DNA of 64,000 bases. It comes from Candidatus Parepulonipiscium sp. PG-Nuni2H_MBin01 (lineage in GTDB: Bacteria > Bacillota > Clostridia > Lachnospirales > Cellulosilyticaceae). The position numbers were made by a program, and so were the translations under genes. How positions within the stretch are numbered: the stretch's first letter is position 1; the number at the start of each line of letters is the position of its first letter. Where the stretch lies: contig MDJM01000003.1 of the NCBI GenBank assembly GCA_001994995.1, forward strand, positions 21,281 through 85,280, read 5' to 3'. This document shows positions 62,184 through 64,000 of this stretch, piece after piece. The notes beneath the pieces are model-generated. The model saw nothing but the letters and a program-made list of their open reading frames with translations, searched no databases and was not told where the DNA came from.

Positions 62184-63360
62184 GACTACTATAATTATAA
62201 GTATTATATTTATCGCCATTATATTAATCTTATTAAAAAGATTACATATGGCTAACGCAAAAGCTCAACAACTAGAAGGAATTTTAGACGCTATACCATT
62301 AATTATTTCAGCTACAGATATGAATAGAAACTGGATTTTTGTTAATAAAACTGTATCATCTATGTTTGGTAAAAATAAAGATGAATTTATAGGCAAAGCT
62401 TGTTCTAATTGGGGAGCAGATATTTGTAAATCGGATAGCTGTGGTATTAACTGCTTAAATTCAGGTAAGACTACTACGATTTATCAAGATTTAAAAGTAA
62501 GTTTAGGATATATTTATGATTCAAATGGTCAAAGATGTGGTCATGTGGAGGTTGTTCAAGATGTTGGCGACTATAATAAATCTATTAAGATGCAAAACCA
62601 TCAGAAGGAAATACTAACGAAAGTGTCAGAAGTTTCTACACGTTTTACAGAGTTATCGCATAATTTAAGTATGGATTCTCGTATTTTATCAGATAACTCA
62701 GAAGAGCAGTTAGCTATTATTGAAGAGTTATCTAGTTTGATAGAGGGGTTAGCATCTAGTTTTGAAGATAGCATATTTCAAATTGCAGATACTAACAAGA
62801 GTTCTTTAAAAGCTAAAGATACAGTGAGCATTGGCAGTGAGCATATGAAAAATATGATGACTACTATGGATGAGATTAATAAGTCTAGCATTAGTATTAG
62901 CGAAATTATTAAAATCATTGAAAATATAGCTAGTCAGACTAATTTACTTGCTCTAAATGCTGCCATAGAATCAGCTAGGGCGGGAGATGCGGGAAAGGGA
63001 TTTGCTGTTGTTGCCAATGAAATTAGAGATTTAGCTAATAAAAGTTCTGAGATTGTTAAAGAGATAGAAAATATAATCAAAACTACGTTAGGGATTGTAG
63101 CTAAAGGTCAAAGTATTGCTTCGGATACGGATAAAGCTATAAATAGCATTGTTGAAACTATTAATGAAACTGTTAATATGAGTGAAACGTTACTAGCTAC
63201 TAGCGATACGCAGCAACAATCTGTTACAGGTTTAAAAGAGGCTACTAGACATTTATTAGATACTACGGATAGTAATGTGCTTAGAGCTAGAGCAAGTGCA
63301 TTTGTAAGTTCCGAGATTGCAGAGCAAGTTGATGTATTAAGTGATGTAGTGACGAAATAG
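62182..63360 (+). CDS. Methyl-accepting chemotaxis protein with PAS domain
   Basis: A 392-residue receptor: one N-terminal membrane helix ([20 protein letters not shown]), a PAS domain (about 30-145; [22 protein letters not shown] ... [11 protein letters not shown]) with a cysteine cluster [18 protein letters not shown], then the signalling coiled coil with tip [45 protein letters not shown]. The tip signals to CheA/CheW. There is no periplasmic loop, so sensing is cytoplasmic. ATG 62182 is preferred because the ancestral AGGAGG spacing fits; an in-frame GTG at 62167 is the alternative, and neither now has a well-placed site. Confidence 0.88.
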   Translation: MTTIIISIIFIAIILILLKRLHMANAKAQQLEGILDAIPLIISATDMNRNWIFVNKTVSSMFGKNKDEFIGKACSNWGADICKSDSCGINCLNSGKTTTIYQDLKVSLGYIYDSNGQRCGHVEVVQDVGDYNKSIKMQNHQKEILTKVSEVSTRFTELSHNLSMDSRILSDNSEEQLAIIEELSSLIEGLASSFEDSIFQIADTNKSSLKAKDTVSIGSEHMKNMMTTMDEINKSSISISEIIKIIENIASQTNLLALNAAIESARAGDAGKGFAVVANEIRDLANKSSEIVKEIENIIKTTLGIVAKGQSIASDTDKAINSIVETINETVNMSETLLATSDTQQQSVTGLKEATRHLLDTTDSNVLRARASAFVSSEIAEQVDVLSDVVTK

Positions 63361-63363
63361 ATT

Positions 63364-63396
63364 TAAAGGACTTTTACTTATGTAAGGGTCCTTTTT
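63364..63396 (+). terminator. Terminator of the chemotaxis receptor gene
   Basis: AAAGGACTTTTAC pairs with GTAAGGGTCCTTT (imperfect) around a short loop, followed by T. Confidence 0.85.
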
Positions 63397-63552
63397 GTGA
63401 TTTATGTTATATACCTGAAATTAAATAGACATAGTTTTACAACACTTAAGGATAATGTTACAAAACATAGGGTTATTAGTTAAAAAATTACAACTATATT
63501 ACTAAAGGTGACATTTAAATTATAAAATTATGACGATATAGTGAAAAAGGGG

Positions 63553-63581
63553 TTGCATTTTCTGGAAACTCGTGATATACT
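63553..63581 (+). promoter_or_regulatory. Orphan extended -10 promoter
   Basis: TTGCAT (63553-63558), 17-base spacer, TATACT (63576-63581), with TG one base upstream of the -10. Transcription would begin near 63588, directly at the hairpin AGTCAGG/CCTGACT (63590-63617). No gene follows in the window. Confidence 0.65.
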
Positions 63582-63589
63582 TCTATTGT

Positions 63590-63617
63590 AGTCAGGAAAC
63601 AGTAACAAAGCCTGACT
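63590..63617 (+). ncRNA. Possible structured 5' leader or small RNA
   Basis: AGTCAGG (63590-63596) and CCTGACT (63611-63617) form a perfect 7-bp stem with a 14-base loop at the predicted transcript start. The downstream RNA has no reading frame before the tandem repeat. Whether this is a small RNA or the long leader of a gene beyond the window cannot be told. Confidence 0.3.
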
Positions 63618-63807
63618 CATACATACATATTACATACACATACATAAGAGATTTAACTAATGAGATATTAAGTAAAATGCCTCTAAAGTTAAAATCAATA
63701 TGATTAGGTGTTAAATTGTATATAAGTTAAATAACAGCTATATTACAAATGAAAAAAGTACATGAGAAAAAGGCAATAATTTATATTGCAAATAAATTAT
63801 TTAAATT

Positions 63808-64000
63808 ACTAATGATAACTGGATTTTAATTTACTACGGATAACTTACTAATGATAACTAGATTTTAATTTACTACAGATAACTTACTAATGATAAATGG
63901 ATTTTAATTTACTACAGATGATTACTTACTAATGATAACTAGATTTTAATTTACTACAGATAACTTACTAATGATAAATGGATTTTAATTTACTACAGAT
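63808..64000. repeat. 39-bp tandem repeat, at least five units, running off the window
   Basis: Units start at 63808, 63847, 63886 (42 bp, with 3 extra bases near its end), 63928 and 63967 (cut by the window edge). Each begins ACTAATGATAA and contains GATTTTAATTTACTAC. Units 2 and 4 share one variant (ACTAG) and units 3 and 5 another (AATGG), so a two-unit block was duplicated. There are no unique spacers. Confidence 0.92.

Larger units (their letters stand above)
63361..64000. other. Gene-free end of the window: terminator, orphan promoter, tandem repeat
   Basis: 640 bases without a supported gene on either strand. It holds the receptor gene terminator, a strong sigma-A-type promoter at 63553-63581 followed by a hairpin, and a 39-bp tandem repeat from 63808 to the window edge. 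The remainder is AT-rich with no reading frame of note. Confidence 0.7.

Noticed and set aside
63808..64000. Possible CRISPR array at the end of the window
   Set aside because: The units follow each other directly without unique spacers and differ by short variants, so this is a tandem repeat, and no cas genes are near.

Overview
The window looks like a chromosomal segment of an endospore-forming, low-GC, Gram-positive anaerobe of the class Clostridia (Lachnospirales-like is my best guess; genus not assignable). Reasons: strongly AT-rich DNA, strong AGGAGG ribosome sites, a spoVA sporulation operon, RNase J, IreB, DUF1292/RuvX/Fur/MtaB neighbours, a HisZ-type histidine operon, and single-copy Firmicute genes such as YnbB, DUF896 and YajC. 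No rRNA, tRNA, CRISPR array, prophage or intact insertion sequence was seen.

Layout. 0-7 kb: end of a P-loop ATPase gene, a PerR-type regulator, an unknown gene, an AlaT/AlaR-like aminotransferase-Lrp pair, and the spoVAA-AB-AC-AD-AE operon behind a good sigma-G-like promoter. 7-17 kb: fructose-bisphosphate aldolase, a three-gene operon around ketopantoate reductase, asparagine synthase, a degenerate HD-GYP protein, YnbB and RNase J. 17-20 kb: Fur (with its own Fur box and promoter), DUF1292, RuvX, IreB, MtaB. 20-27 kb: a compact histidine operon hisZGDCBHAFI(E). 27-39 kb: a minus-strand run with a UvrD-type helicase, endonuclease III, a B12-binding radical SAM protein, QueG, DUF896, topoisomerase IV-like ParC/ParE, a secreted cyclophilin, YdbC and a CorC-like CBS protein. 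A 47-residue membrane peptide sits at 27.2 kb.

39.5-48.8 kb is the most unusual part. A four-gene operon encodes a dynamin-like GTPase, an unknown 320-residue protein, a membrane-anchored coiled-coil protein and an unknown 141-residue protein. Across a 305-bp divergent control region lie a PadR regulator and a DUF4097 protein, then a large Hsp70-like ATPase with a novel N-terminal region. A dynamin-like GTPase plus an Hsp70-like ATPase recalls SrfB/SrfC-type systems and is the best candidate for an undescribed machine.

48.8-64 kb: LysA, YajC, Tgt (with QueG, the ends of queuosine synthesis), a membrane-anchored permuted NlpC/P60-like enzyme, AhpC followed by an AhpF-like reductase with reversed domain order, DegV, two unknown proteins flanking glycogen branching enzyme, a PAS-containing chemotaxis receptor, and a gene-free end with an orphan strong promoter and a 39-bp tandem repeat running off the window.

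A cross-cutting observation: three genes (ireB, glgB and the chemotaxis receptor) have a good Shine-Dalgarno sequence placed 33-54 bases too far upstream, with hairpins and, in one case, a clear 11-bp direct repeat filling the gap.
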